This document shows, in pieces, positions 24,734-33,159 of a stretch of 64,000 nucleotides of DNA; within the stretch, counting starts at the first letter, position 1, and the number at the start of each line of letters is the position of its first letter. The stretch covers positions 1 through 64,000 of the forward strand of contig NZ_JMDW01000015.1 of the NCBI RefSeq assembly GCF_000691525.1, given 5' to 3'. Made by a program: the position numbers and the translations under genes. The stretch comes from Mycolicibacterium neoaurum ATCC 25795 (GTDB lineage Bacteria; Actinomycetota; Actinomycetes; Mycobacteriales; Mycobacteriaceae). A model generated the notes under the pieces. That model was given only the letters and a program-made list of their open reading frames with translations, was not told where the DNA came from and did not search any database.

Positions 24734-26010
24734 CACCTCCCACGACATCTGTCGTCGACGCCGGCGCGGGGACAGCCAGCCGGTACGAGCGCCTGATCCG
24801 GCCGGAGAAGGTGCACGGCAGCCTCTACACCGATCCGTCGATCTTCGCCGAGGAGTTGGAGAAGATCTGGTATCGGACATGGGTTTTCATCGGTCATGAG
24901 AGCGAAGTGGCACAGCCCAACGACTATGTGCGCAAGAAGCTCGGTCCGCAGGATGTCATCATGACCCGAGACCGTGATGGCCAGATCCATCTGCTGCTCA
25001 ACCGGTGTGCGCACCGTGGAAACCAGGTGTGTGACGATGCCAAGGGCAACTCGAGCACCTTCCGGTGCCCGTACCACGGCTGGACCTTCCGCAATGACGG
25101 CGATCTGATCGGATTTCCGTTCTTCAAGGGCTACGGTGGCCGCAAGCTCGACCTGGCCATGGGGCGGGTCCCCCGGGTGGACTCCTATGGTGGCTTCGTC
25201 TTCGGCAGCTTCGCGCCCGACGGCCCGTCCCTGGCCGAACACCTCGGAGCCGCCGCGGGTGAGATCGACCGGCTGACCCGGTTGTCTCCACAGGGCCGCG
25301 TCGAGCTGACCGCCGGCTGGCTGCAGCACAAGGCGCGTGCCAATTGGAAGTTGCTCGCCGAGAACGAAACCGACGGCTATCACCCGCAGTTCGTGCACGG
25401 GTCCATCTTCGGGGTGACCGGCAGCACCATCGGTCCGCTCTACAGCGATTCGTCGACCGCGGTGACCCGCGATCTGGGCAACGGGCACAGTGAGAACGAC
25501 CTGCGTCCGGAGTTCCGCAAGTATGCCCAGCCCATGCGGTGGTTCGGCACCACCGAGGCACGGGTGCCCGACTACGTCGCGGCGATGCGGGCCACCCACG
25601 GTGCGGATGCCGAACGGATCCTGATCGAGGGTGCGCCGCACGTGATGATCTTTCCGAACCTGTTCATCGCCGAGATCCAGGTGTTCAACATCCAGCCCGT
25701 CTCCGTCGACGAATGTGTCCAGTACGCCACCGCGGTCCAGTTGGCCGGCGCACCGGAACTGAACCGGCGCATGGTGTCCCAGTGCATCGGATCTGTCGGA
25801 CCGGCAGGCATGCTGCTGGCCGACGATACCGAGATGTACGAACGCAATCAGGAGGGCATCGCGGCGCTGAGTCCGGAGTGGCTCGACGTCCGGCGGGGAA
25901 TGAACCGGGAGCGGGTCGACGAGAACGGCTTCACCATCGGCACCAACACCGACGAAACCGGTATGCGCGGTTTCTGGTCGCATTACAAGACGTTGATGGA
26001 GAGGAACTAG
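24730..26010 (+). CDS. Rieske ring-hydroxylating oxygenase, alpha subunit
   Basis: 426 residues. The Rieske [2Fe-2S] ligands are C93-x-H95 and C113-x2-H116 ('NRCAHRGNQ' and 'RCPYHGW'). The mononuclear iron site is D215-x2-H218-x4-H223 in 'NETDGYHPQFVH'. The length and partner beta subunit match aromatic-ring hydroxylating dioxygenases. Electrons must come from a ferredoxin/reductase, but none is in this operon; candidates are encoded at 54.4-56.2 kb. The surrounding CoA-thioester genes suggest the substrate may be a cyclic acid or its CoA ester. Substrate is unknown. Confidence 0.92.
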   Translation: MTPPTTSVVDAGAGTASRYERLIRPEKVHGSLYTDPSIFAEELEKIWYRTWVFIGHESEVAQPNDYVRKKLGPQDVIMTRDRDGQIHLLLNRCAHRGNQVCDDAKGNSSTFRCPYHGWTFRNDGDLIGFPFFKGYGGRKLDLAMGRVPRVDSYGGFVFGSFAPDGPSLAEHLGAAAGEIDRLTRLSPQGRVELTAGWLQHKARANWKLLAENETDGYHPQFVHGSIFGVTGSTIGPLYSDSSTAVTRDLGNGHSENDLRPEFRKYAQPMRWFGTTEARVPDYVAAMRATHGADAERILIEGAPHVMIFPNLFIAEIQVFNIQPVSVDECVQYATAVQLAGAPELNRRMVSQCIGSVGPAGMLLADDTEMYERNQEGIAALSPEWLDVRRGMNRERVDENGFTIGTNTDETGMRGFWSHYKTLMERN

Positions 26011-26012
26011 CC

Positions 26013-26546
26013 GTGACGACGTCCGTGAATCCGGGCAAGGACCTGCTGGCGGTGCCCGACGGCTTCGACCGTGTCGAGGTCGAGCAGTTCATCTACCGCG
26101 AGGCCCGGCACGCCGACGAAAACGACTACGACGCGTGGGAAGCCCTGTGGACCGACGACGCGCTGTACTGGGTGCCCGCCGATACCGTGGCCAGCGACCC
26201 GTCCCGGCAGATGTCGATCATTTTCGACAATCGCAGCCGGATCTCGACCCGGCTCAAGCAGGTTCGCACCGGGCGCCGCTATGCCCAGGCGCCACCGTCG
26301 CATCTGCGTCGCCTGATCTCCAACATCGAACTGCTCGGTGGCCGGGCCAATGCGCACGGCGGTGTCGATCTCGAGGTCGGTGCCAACTTCCTGGTCGTGG
26401 AGTCCCGGCCGCGCGGTAATCACATCTGGGGCGGCCGGACCACCTATCGGCTGCGCCGTGACGGCGCGGAACTGAAGTTGTCCTACAAGCTGGTCCAGCT
26501 CGTCGACGCCGACAAGCCGATCCCCACCCTGAGCTTTCTGATCTGA
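26013..26546 (+). CDS. Rieske oxygenase beta subunit
   Basis: 177 residues from GTG 26013, two bases after the alpha stop, with GGAGAGGA upstream. It has the NTF2-like fold of dioxygenase small subunits: 'VEQFIYREARHADENDYDAWEALWTDDALYWVPAD', 'RISTRLKQVRTGRRYAQAPPSHLRRLISNIEL' and a C-terminal beta sheet ending 'PIPTLSFLI'. It has no metal site and supports the alpha3beta3 hexamer. Confidence 0.92.
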   Translation: MTTSVNPGKDLLAVPDGFDRVEVEQFIYREARHADENDYDAWEALWTDDALYWVPADTVASDPSRQMSIIFDNRSRISTRLKQVRTGRRYAQAPPSHLRRLISNIELLGGRANAHGGVDLEVGANFLVVESRPRGNHIWGGRTTYRLRRDGAELKLSYKLVQLVDADKPIPTLSFLI

Positions 26547-26554
26547 GGAACAGC

Positions 26555-26809
26555 ATGAGTATTGAGTTCGATCCGACGGCACCCGTGCACGTCGAGGGTG
26601 CCGGTGCGGTGGTCGGAAGCGAGTTCGCACAGGTCGCGGTCAGTATCGACGGCACCGCCAACTCGCCGCGGCTGCGGGTGCAGGACCTGCGCACCGGCCG
26701 GGTGCGTTTCCTGGATGCCCTGGAACTGGAGACCATCGTCTGGTTGCCCGACGAGCGGCTCAACAGCCTGCTGGATCCGTCCGCCGACCGTTGGCGCGGT
26801 GACCAGTGA
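26555..26809 (+). CDS. small conserved-looking protein in the Rieske operon, unknown
   Basis: 84 residues, mostly beta-strand-like ('VHVEGAGAVVGSEFAQVAVSID', 'RLRVQDLRTGRVRFLDALELETIVWLPDERL') with no cysteine, signal peptide or membrane helix. It starts 8 bases after the beta subunit and overlaps the thiolase start by GTGA, so it is embedded in the operon and well translated in codon use. I do not recognise the family. A third oxygenase component, an assembly factor or a small binding protein are all possible. Confidence 0.75.
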   Translation: MSIEFDPTAPVHVEGAGAVVGSEFAQVAVSIDGTANSPRLRVQDLRTGRVRFLDALELETIVWLPDERLNSLLDPSADRWRGDQ

Positions 26810-28014
26810 GGCGCGCCGCCATCGTCGCCCCGGTGCGGACCCCGGTCGGCACCTTCGGGGGGAGTCTGCGCCCGATGCGAGCCGAAGACCTTGCTGCACA
26901 GGTGATCAAGGCCGTCGTGGAACGCAGTGCGATCGATCCCGAACGCATCGAGGATGTCGTGTTCGCGCAGTCCTATGCCAACTCCGAGGCGCCGTGTATC
27001 GGCCGGTGGGCGGCGTTGCACGCCGGCCTTCCGATCGGGGTGTCCGGCCTGCAGATCGACCGGCGCTGTGGCGGTGGGCTGCAGGCTGTCATCACCGCCG
27101 CGATGACGGTGCAGACCGGTGCCGCGGACGTGGTGCTCGCCGGTGGGGTCGAATCGATGAGCAATATCGAGCACTACACCACGTCGGCACGCTGGGGATC
27201 GCGCGCAGGCAACCAGATGCTCTACGACCGTCTCGACCGCGGTCGTGAACGTTCGCAGCCGGAATGGCGATTCGGCGCCATCAGCGGGATGATCGAGACC
27301 GCGGAGAACCTCGCCACGGATTACCGGATCACCCGCGAGCAGGCCGACGCGTTTGCCGCCCGCAGCCATCAGCGCGCCGCCGCGGCCCACAAGGACGGGT
27401 TGTTCGACGCGGAGACGGTCGCGATCGAGGTGCCTGCCCGCCGCGGTGAACCGCAGCTGTTCGCCGCGGACGAGGGCATCCGATCCGATACCACGGTCGA
27501 AACCCTCGCCCGGCTGCGCACCATCACCCCCGGTGGCACCGTCACCGCAGGCAATTCCAGTCAGCAGAACGATGCCGCCGCGGCCTGTCTGGTCGTCGCC
27601 GAGGACCGGCTCGACGAACTCGGGCTGCAGCCGCTGGGATATCTGCGTGGCTGGGCCGCCGTGGGGTGTGAGCCCTCCCGGATGGGGATCGGGCCGGTAG
27701 GCGCCACCGAGAAGCTGTTCGCCAGGACGGGTCTGTCATTCGACGATCTGGCCTTGATCGAGATCAACGAGGCCTTCGCCGTGCAGGTGCTCGCGGTGCT
27801 GGCCGGGTGGGGCGTGAGCCCGGCCGATGTCGAGGATCGCTTGAACGTCAACGGTTCCGGGATATCGCTCGGTCATCCGATCGGAGCCACCGGGGTCCGG
27901 ATCATGACCACGATGCTGCATGAACTGGGCAGGCGCGGGGGAGGGCTCGGGTTGGAGACGATGTGTATCGGTGGCGGCCAGGGCCTGGCAGCGGTGTTCG
28001 AGGGTGTCTCGTGA
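26806..28014 (+). CDS. thiolase (acetyl-CoA acyltransferase, FadA type)
   Basis: 402 residues of a classical degradative thiolase. The nucleophile is C88 in 'QIDRRCGGGLQ'. 'EINEAFAV', 'GSGISLGHPIGATGVR' and 'METMCIGGGQG' supply the remaining Asn/His/Cys catalytic residues. It cleaves a 3-oxoacyl-CoA with CoA. It starts at a GTGA overlap with the 84-aa gene and ends at a GTGA overlap with the HMG-CoA-synthase-like gene. Confidence 0.92.
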   Translation: MRRAAIVAPVRTPVGTFGGSLRPMRAEDLAAQVIKAVVERSAIDPERIEDVVFAQSYANSEAPCIGRWAALHAGLPIGVSGLQIDRRCGGGLQAVITAAMTVQTGAADVVLAGGVESMSNIEHYTTSARWGSRAGNQMLYDRLDRGRERSQPEWRFGAISGMIETAENLATDYRITREQADAFAARSHQRAAAAHKDGLFDAETVAIEVPARRGEPQLFAADEGIRSDTTVETLARLRTITPGGTVTAGNSSQQNDAAAACLVVAEDRLDELGLQPLGYLRGWAAVGCEPSRMGIGPVGATEKLFARTGLSFDDLALIEINEAFAVQVLAVLAGWGVSPADVEDRLNVNGSGISLGHPIGATGVRIMTTMLHELGRRGGGLGLETMCIGGGQGLAAVFEGVS

Positions 28015-29366
28015 CGATCGGGCTGTGCGGGTACGCGAGCTATCTTCCGCACCATCGGCTGGCGGGTTCGGCCATCGGACTGCGCCGTGGTGACCGCGTC
28101 GTGGCGTCCTACGACGAGGATTCGACGACCATGGCCGTCGCCGCGGCCGCTCGGGCGTTGCCCTCCGACGTCGTGCCGGACGCGCTGTACCTGGCCACCA
28201 GCACCCCCGCCTACGCCGACAAGACCAACGCCACCGCCGTCCATGCGGCACTGGGCCTTCCCGTCGAGGTGTTCACCGCCGACATGTGCGGGACCGCGCG
28301 CAGCGCGATGGCCGGTCTGCGCGCGGCAGCCCGTGAGGGCGGCCTGGTGGTCGCCGCCGACGTCCGGGTGGGCAGGCCGGGCTCGGCCGACGAGAAGTCC
28401 GGCGGAGACGGTGCCGCGGCCCTGTGGTTCGGTGCGGACGACCCGATTGCCGAGGTGTTGGCGATCCGTTCGAGCACGGCGGAGTTCCTGGATCGGTGGC
28501 GCAGCCCCGACGAGGCCACCGGTCAGCTTTGGGAGGAGCGGTTCGGCGCCGAGTTCTACGCCGAGTTGATCCGCGATACCGCGGGTGCGGCCCTGGCAGC
28601 CTCGGGATGTGCCGATGTCGACCACGTGGTCCTCACCTGCCCGAACACCGCGGTCCTCAAGCGGGCAGCCACGCTGGTCAAGGGCCAGAAGTCGGTGTCG
28701 AGTTCGCCGATCGGTCACAGTGGTGCCGCCGACCCGTTCATCGCCCTGGCCGGGATACTCGACATCGCGGAGGCGGGGGACACCATCATGGTCGTCTCCG
28801 CCGCCGACGGCTGTGATGTCGTGGTGTTCGCGGCCACCGCCGCACTCGGCCGGCACCGCCAGTCGCGACCGCTGAGTGCGCAGCGCGCGGCCGGTTCGGC
28901 CGTCGAGTACCTGACCTACCTGTCGTGGCGCGGTCTGGTCGAACGGGAGGCGCCGCGTCGGCCGGAACCGGATCGCCCGGCGGCACCGCCCGCCGGGCGG
29001 GCTCGGCAATGGAAGTTCGGACTCGTCGGATCATGCTGCAAAGAATGCGGTTTCGTTCACCTTCCGCCGCAGCGGGTGTGCCGGCAGTGTCAGGCCACCG
29101 ACGAGATGGCCGAGGTGGCCGTCCGTGATCTGGCCGGGACCGTGGTGACCTACACGGTGGACCGGCTGGCGTTCTCGCCGTCGCCTCCGATGGTGCAGGC
29201 CGTCATCGACATCGACGGCGGCGGACGCTGCACGCTGGAGGTCGCCGATGCGCGTCCCGATGAGTTGGCCGTCGGCACGCGGGTGCGGTTCACCTTCCGC
29301 AGGCTGTTCACCGCCGGTGGAGTACACGATTACTTCTGGAAGGCGGTGCAGGTCGATGCCCAGTAA
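28011..29366 (+). CDS. HMG-CoA-synthase-like protein fused to a zinc-ribbon/OB-fold (DUF35) domain
   Basis: 451 residues. Residues about 1-300 resemble the HMG-CoA synthase/KAS III half, with the nucleophile C93 in 'FTADMCGTARSAM', 'IRDTAGAALAASG' and 'SSSPIGHSGAADPFIALAG'. At about 341-363 a four-cysteine zinc ribbon (CCKEC...CRQC) leads into an OB fold ending 'YFWKAVQVDAQ'. DUF35 proteins normally assist a partner thiolase, as in archaeal thiolase/HMGCS complexes, steroid Ltp2-ChsH2 and BbsAB; here the domain is fused to the synthase half and the thiolase is the next gene, overlapping by 11 bases. It probably makes or breaks a C-C bond in a CoA intermediate. Confidence 0.85.
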   Translation: MTIGLCGYASYLPHHRLAGSAIGLRRGDRVVASYDEDSTTMAVAAAARALPSDVVPDALYLATSTPAYADKTNATAVHAALGLPVEVFTADMCGTARSAMAGLRAAAREGGLVVAADVRVGRPGSADEKSGGDGAAALWFGADDPIAEVLAIRSSTAEFLDRWRSPDEATGQLWEERFGAEFYAELIRDTAGAALAASGCADVDHVVLTCPNTAVLKRAATLVKGQKSVSSSPIGHSGAADPFIALAGILDIAEAGDTIMVVSAADGCDVVVFAATAALGRHRQSRPLSAQRAAGSAVEYLTYLSWRGLVEREAPRRPEPDRPAAPPAGRARQWKFGLVGSCCKECGFVHLPPQRVCRQCQATDEMAEVAVRDLAGTVVTYTVDRLAFSPSPPMVQAVIDIDGGGRCTLEVADARPDELAVGTRVRFTFRRLFTAGGVHDYFWKAVQVDAQ

Positions 29367-30561
29367 CGGGATCTCCGGCAAGGTTGCGGTGGTGGCCATG
29401 GGCTGCAGCAGCTTCGGTGAGCGCTGGGACTGTTCCACCGAGGATCTGATCCTGGAGGCCTACCAGGAATGCCTGGCGGGTCTGCCCGGCGTGGCGCGCG
29501 AGGATGTGGACGCCTACTGGCTCGGCACGTTGAGTTCCGGCCTCGGAGGGCTGACGCTGAGTCGGGCGATCGGCAGTGACGACAAGCCCGTGACCAGGGT
29601 GGAGAACTTCTGTGCCACCGGCTCGGAGGCCTTTCGCAACGCCGCCTACGCCGTCGCCGCGGGTGCCTACGACATCGTGATGGCGGTGGGCGTCGAAAAG
29701 CTCAAGGATTCGGGATATTCCGGGCTCCTGCGCCAAGATCCCCCCGGTGACGGCACGGCGCCGGAGATCTCGATGACGGCCCCGGCGGCCTTTTCGTTGC
29801 TCGATCCCGCCTATTGCGATCGCTACGGTGTGCATCCCGACGAGATGCGTGCCGCGATGACCCACGTAGCCTGGAAGAACCACGACAACGGTACGCGTAA
29901 TCCCAAGGCACAGTTCCGGTCTCCGGTTGCGCGCGAGACCATCGAGAATGCGCCGAAGGTGGCGGGCCGGCTCGGCGTGTTCGATTGCTCGGGCGTATCC
30001 GATGGTGCCGCGTGTGCGCTGTTGGTGCCTGCGGATCGCGCGCACGAATTCACCGACCGGCCGATGTACATCGAGGGGTTGTCCCTGGTGGCGGGATCGG
30101 TGCGGGGCTATGTGGATCCGGCCTATGACTACACCACATTTCCCGAGGTGGTGAAGGCGGCCAAGGACGCCTATGCGCAAGCCGGTATCGACCGACCTGC
30201 GCAGCAGTTGTCGCTGGCCGAGGTGCACGACTGCTTCACCCCGACCGAGCTGGTGTTGATGGAGGATCTCGGCTTCTCGGAGACCGGTCACGCGTGGAAG
30301 GACGCGCTGGGTGGTGATTTCGACGCCGACGGCCGATTGCCGGTCAACCCCGATGGTGGGCTGAAGTCGTTCGGGCATCCGGTGGGCGCCAGTGGACTAC
30401 GCATGCTCTACGAGGCGTGGCTGCAGTTCCGCGGTGAGGCGGGCCGGCGCCAACTCGACGATCCGCACACCGCCCTGACCCATAATCTGGGGGGCCGACC
30501 CGGCGGTTGTGTGTCGTTCGTGTCCATCGTGTCGGACCAGCCCGGGCGCCACCGGAGCTGA
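29356..30561 (+). CDS. LTP/SCP-x-type thiolase
   Basis: 401 residues of a non-classical thiolase. The nucleophile C86 lies in 'VENFCATGSEAF'. 'AEVHDCFTPTELVLMEDLGF' replaces the classical NEAF block, and 'LKSFGHPVGASGLRMLYE' and 'LGGRPGGCVSFVSIV' complete the site. Such proteins pair with DUF35 partners in retro-aldol or thiolytic cleavage. The gene starts inside the HMGCS-OB gene, which supports a complex. It is the last gene of the ten-gene operon. Confidence 0.9.
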   Translation: MPSNGISGKVAVVAMGCSSFGERWDCSTEDLILEAYQECLAGLPGVAREDVDAYWLGTLSSGLGGLTLSRAIGSDDKPVTRVENFCATGSEAFRNAAYAVAAGAYDIVMAVGVEKLKDSGYSGLLRQDPPGDGTAPEISMTAPAAFSLLDPAYCDRYGVHPDEMRAAMTHVAWKNHDNGTRNPKAQFRSPVARETIENAPKVAGRLGVFDCSGVSDGAACALLVPADRAHEFTDRPMYIEGLSLVAGSVRGYVDPAYDYTTFPEVVKAAKDAYAQAGIDRPAQQLSLAEVHDCFTPTELVLMEDLGFSETGHAWKDALGGDFDADGRLPVNPDGGLKSFGHPVGASGLRMLYEAWLQFRGEAGRRQLDDPHTALTHNLGGRPGGCVSFVSIVSDQPGRHRS

Positions 30562-30605
30562 TCGCGGCGACCTCGGTGCCTGTGGCACCTTGACCCTCGG
30601 TCAAT

Positions 30606-30625
30606 TTTTAACGTAGATTCGAGAA
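30606..30625. promoter_or_regulatory. AT-rich dyad, copy 6
   Basis: TTTTAACGTAGATTCGAGAA, 25 bp before the SDR start at 30651; it probably overlaps the promoter of the SDR-ligase-ligase operon. Confidence 0.6.
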
Positions 30626-30650
30626 AATCAAACATACTGGAGGAGTTCAC

Positions 30651-31511
30651 GTGTCGGGTGTTGAAGACAAGGTTGTCGTCGTCACGGGTGCCGGTGGCGG
30701 ATTGGGGCGTTCCTATGCCCGATTCCTGGCCGCCAACGGCGCGCTGGTGGTGGTCAACGACCTCGGCGGCGCCCGCGACGGCTCCGGCGCCGGCACCGCG
30801 GCCGCCGACAGCGTGGTCTCCGAGATTCGCGACGCCGGTGGTCGTGCGGTGGCCAACTACGACTCGGTCGCCGACGAGCAGGGTGCCGCGGCCATCATCG
30901 AGACGGCGTTGAACGAGTTCGGAGCCGTGCACGGCGTGATCAGCAACGCAGGCATCCTGCGTGACGGCGCGTTCCACAAGATGTCCGGTGAAAGCTGGGA
31001 TGCGGTCCAAAAGGTGCATCTCTACGGTGGATTCAACGTCATCCGGGCCGCCTGGCCGCATTTCCGCGAGCAACAGTTCGGCCGCATCGTGGTGGCGACC
31101 TCGACCAGTGGCCTGTACGGGAACTTCGGTCAGGCCAACTACGGTGCTGCCAAGGCCGGCCTGGTCGGACTCATCAACACGCTGGCCATCGAGGGCGCCA
31201 AATACTCGATCACGGCCAACGCGATCGGACCGTTGGCCGCCACCCGGATGACCGAGGACATTGCGCCACAGGAGCTTCTGGACAAGCTGAATCCCGAGTT
31301 GGTGGCTCCCGCGGTCGGCTACCTGGTTTCGCAGGAGAACACCGATACCGGTTCGGTGTTCGTGGTCGGCGGCGGCCTGGTGCAGCGGGTGGCGCAGTTC
31401 CAGAATCCCGGAGTCACCTTCTCCACACCGCCCAGCCTGGCCGAGATCGCCGCACAGTGGTCGCAGATCAGCGATATGTCCCAGGCCACGCTCGGTAGCA
31501 ACCCCGTCTGA
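30651..31511 (+). CDS. SDR family oxidoreductase (HSD17B4-like 3-hydroxyacyl-CoA dehydrogenase)
   Basis: 286 residues from GTG 30651 with GGAGGAG upstream. The long nucleotide loop 'TGAGGGLGRSYARFLAANGALVVVNDLGGARDGSG' is characteristic of the peroxisomal multifunctional enzyme type 2/FabG4-like dehydrogenases, and YGAAK is the catalytic pair. The C-terminal extension after 'GSVFVVGGGLVQRVAQFQN' matches that subfamily. It likely oxidises a 3-hydroxyacyl-CoA with a bulky side chain. It leads an operon with two CoA ligases. Confidence 0.9.
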   Translation: MSGVEDKVVVVTGAGGGLGRSYARFLAANGALVVVNDLGGARDGSGAGTAAADSVVSEIRDAGGRAVANYDSVADEQGAAAIIETALNEFGAVHGVISNAGILRDGAFHKMSGESWDAVQKVHLYGGFNVIRAAWPHFREQQFGRIVVATSTSGLYGNFGQANYGAAKAGLVGLINTLAIEGAKYSITANAIGPLAATRMTEDIAPQELLDKLNPELVAPAVGYLVSQENTDTGSVFVVGGGLVQRVAQFQNPGVTFSTPPSLAEIAAQWSQISDMSQATLGSNPV

Positions 31512-31518
31512 TCGACAT

Positions 31519-33159
31519 ATGGCCGAGTCATCAGGTGTCACCGCCGGCGCCCTGAGCGGTCGGTCACCGGCCTTTCGGGCCGGTGACCGTGACGCTCCGT
31601 TGGTCGACCTGACGGTGGGCGAGTTGTTGACCGTGCGCGCCGGTGAGTACCCCCACACCGAGGCCCTGGTGGGCACCCGGCACGGCCGCGATGACACGGT
31701 CCGGCTCAGCTATGGCGATCTGCTGCGAGAGGCGCGCCAGGTGGCGGCGGCGCTACGCGCGCTCGTCGACCCGGGGGACTACGTCGCGCTCTGGGCGCCG
31801 AACACGGTGGAATGGACCATCGTTCAGTACGGCGCCGCGCTCGCCGACGTGATCCTGGTGGCGGTCAACCCGGTACTGCGCGACGCTGATCTGGACTATG
31901 TGCTGCGACACAGCCGCGCGCGGGTGCTGATCCATGCCGATCGCAGCCGGGACTACGACCTGGCCACGGTGGCGCAGCGCGTATGCGCCGACATTCCCGG
32001 GATCCGCCGTATCTCGTTGTCGCAATGGGCGCAGTGGTTGTCGGCACCGGTCGGCGAACTGGCGGTCAGTACCGCTCGTGCGGACTCCGCGGTGATGCTG
32101 CAGTACACATCGGGCACCACCGGTCGTCCCAAGGGGGTGCTGCTGACCCACCGGGCACTGGTCAACGTCGCCCGGCTGACCATGCAGGCCTGCGGTGTCG
32201 AGGCGGGTTCGGTGTGTTTCAACCCGTTACCGCTGTTCCATACGGCCGGGTGTGTGATCGCCACCCTGGGGCCGGCCTGGCTGGGCGGCACCGCGGTGCT
32301 GTGCGAACGCTTCGACCCGGCCGACGCGCTGGCAGCGTTGGCCCGCGAGAACGTGACGGTGCTCTTCTACGTGCCGGCGGTGCTGCTGGCATTGCTGGCC
32401 GCGCAGCGCGCGGGCAGCGCACCGGCACCGGCGCTTCGGATCATCATGGGGGGAGCGGCGGTGGTATCCGGCGAGCTGATCGACGGTGCCGCCGCGGTGT
32501 TCGGTGCCGAGGTCTACAACCTCTACGGTCAGACCGAACTCGCGCCGGTGCTGTCGTTGACGCGCCCGGGAGACACCCGCGAGGACAAGTTGACCACCGT
32601 AGGCCGGCAACTACCGCATGTGGACTGCAAGGTGATCGATCCCGACACCGGTGCCACGCTGAACACCGGCGAGGTCGGCGAGATCTGCGCGCGCGGTTAC
32701 CAGCAGTTCATCGAGTACCTACACGATCCGGCGGCGACGGCGCGTGCATTGGACCCGGAGGGGTTCGTGCGCACCGGTGATCTGGGCTGGATGGACGACC
32801 GTGGCTACCTGCGCGTCACGGGCCGGCTCAAGGAACTGATCATCCGCGGCGGCGAGAACATCTCACCCGCTGAGGTCGAAACGGTCATCGCCGAGCACGA
32901 CGACGTGCTCGATGTCGTGGCGGTGGCGCTTCCCGACGAACGGCTCGGTGAGATCGTGGCGGTGGCCTGCCGCATCGGCACCGCCGAGCCGGAAGGTCTG
33001 CGCGAGGCGCTGATTGCCCACGCACGGGCTCGTATGCCCGCCTACAAGCTTCCCGCCCGCTGGTTTGTGACCGGCGAGTTTCCCATCACGCCGACGGGCA
33101 AGGTGCAGCGGTTCGCGCTGCGTGAGGCCATGCTCGCCGACGAACTGGCCGAGCTGTGA
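31519..33159 (+). CDS. acyl-CoA synthetase (FadD-like)
   Basis: 546 residues of an AMP-forming ligase. The P-loop 'LQYTSGTTGRPKGVLLTH' lies near residue 200, 'NLYGQTELAPV' near 337, and 'VRTGDLGWMDDRGYLRVTGRLKELIIRGGENISPAEVE' carries the hinge aspartate. 'TPTGKVQRFALRE' has the C-terminal catalytic lysine. It activates a carboxylic acid to its CoA ester. The stop overlaps the second ligase by GTGA. Confidence 0.92.
   Translation: MAESSGVTAGALSGRSPAFRAGDRDAPLVDLTVGELLTVRAGEYPHTEALVGTRHGRDDTVRLSYGDLLREARQVAAALRALVDPGDYVALWAPNTVEWTIVQYGAALADVILVAVNPVLRDADLDYVLRHSRARVLIHADRSRDYDLATVAQRVCADIPGIRRISLSQWAQWLSAPVGELAVSTARADSAVMLQYTSGTTGRPKGVLLTHRALVNVARLTMQACGVEAGSVCFNPLPLFHTAGCVIATLGPAWLGGTAVLCERFDPADALAALARENVTVLFYVPAVLLALLAAQRAGSAPAPALRIIMGGAAVVSGELIDGAAAVFGAEVYNLYGQTELAPVLSLTRPGDTREDKLTTVGRQLPHVDCKVIDPDTGATLNTGEVGEICARGYQQFIEYLHDPAATARALDPEGFVRTGDLGWMDDRGYLRVTGRLKELIIRGGENISPAEVETVIAEHDDVLDVVAVALPDERLGEIVAVACRIGTAEPEGLREALIAHARARMPAYKLPARWFVTGEFPITPTGKVQRFALREAMLADELAEL

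Noticed and set aside
21596..30561. Naming the pathway as cholesterol, cholate or abietane degradation
   Set aside because: The enzyme set overlaps each of these, but diagnostic genes (ring-cleaving extradiol dioxygenase, KshA/KshB, HsaC, KstD) are not present in the window.
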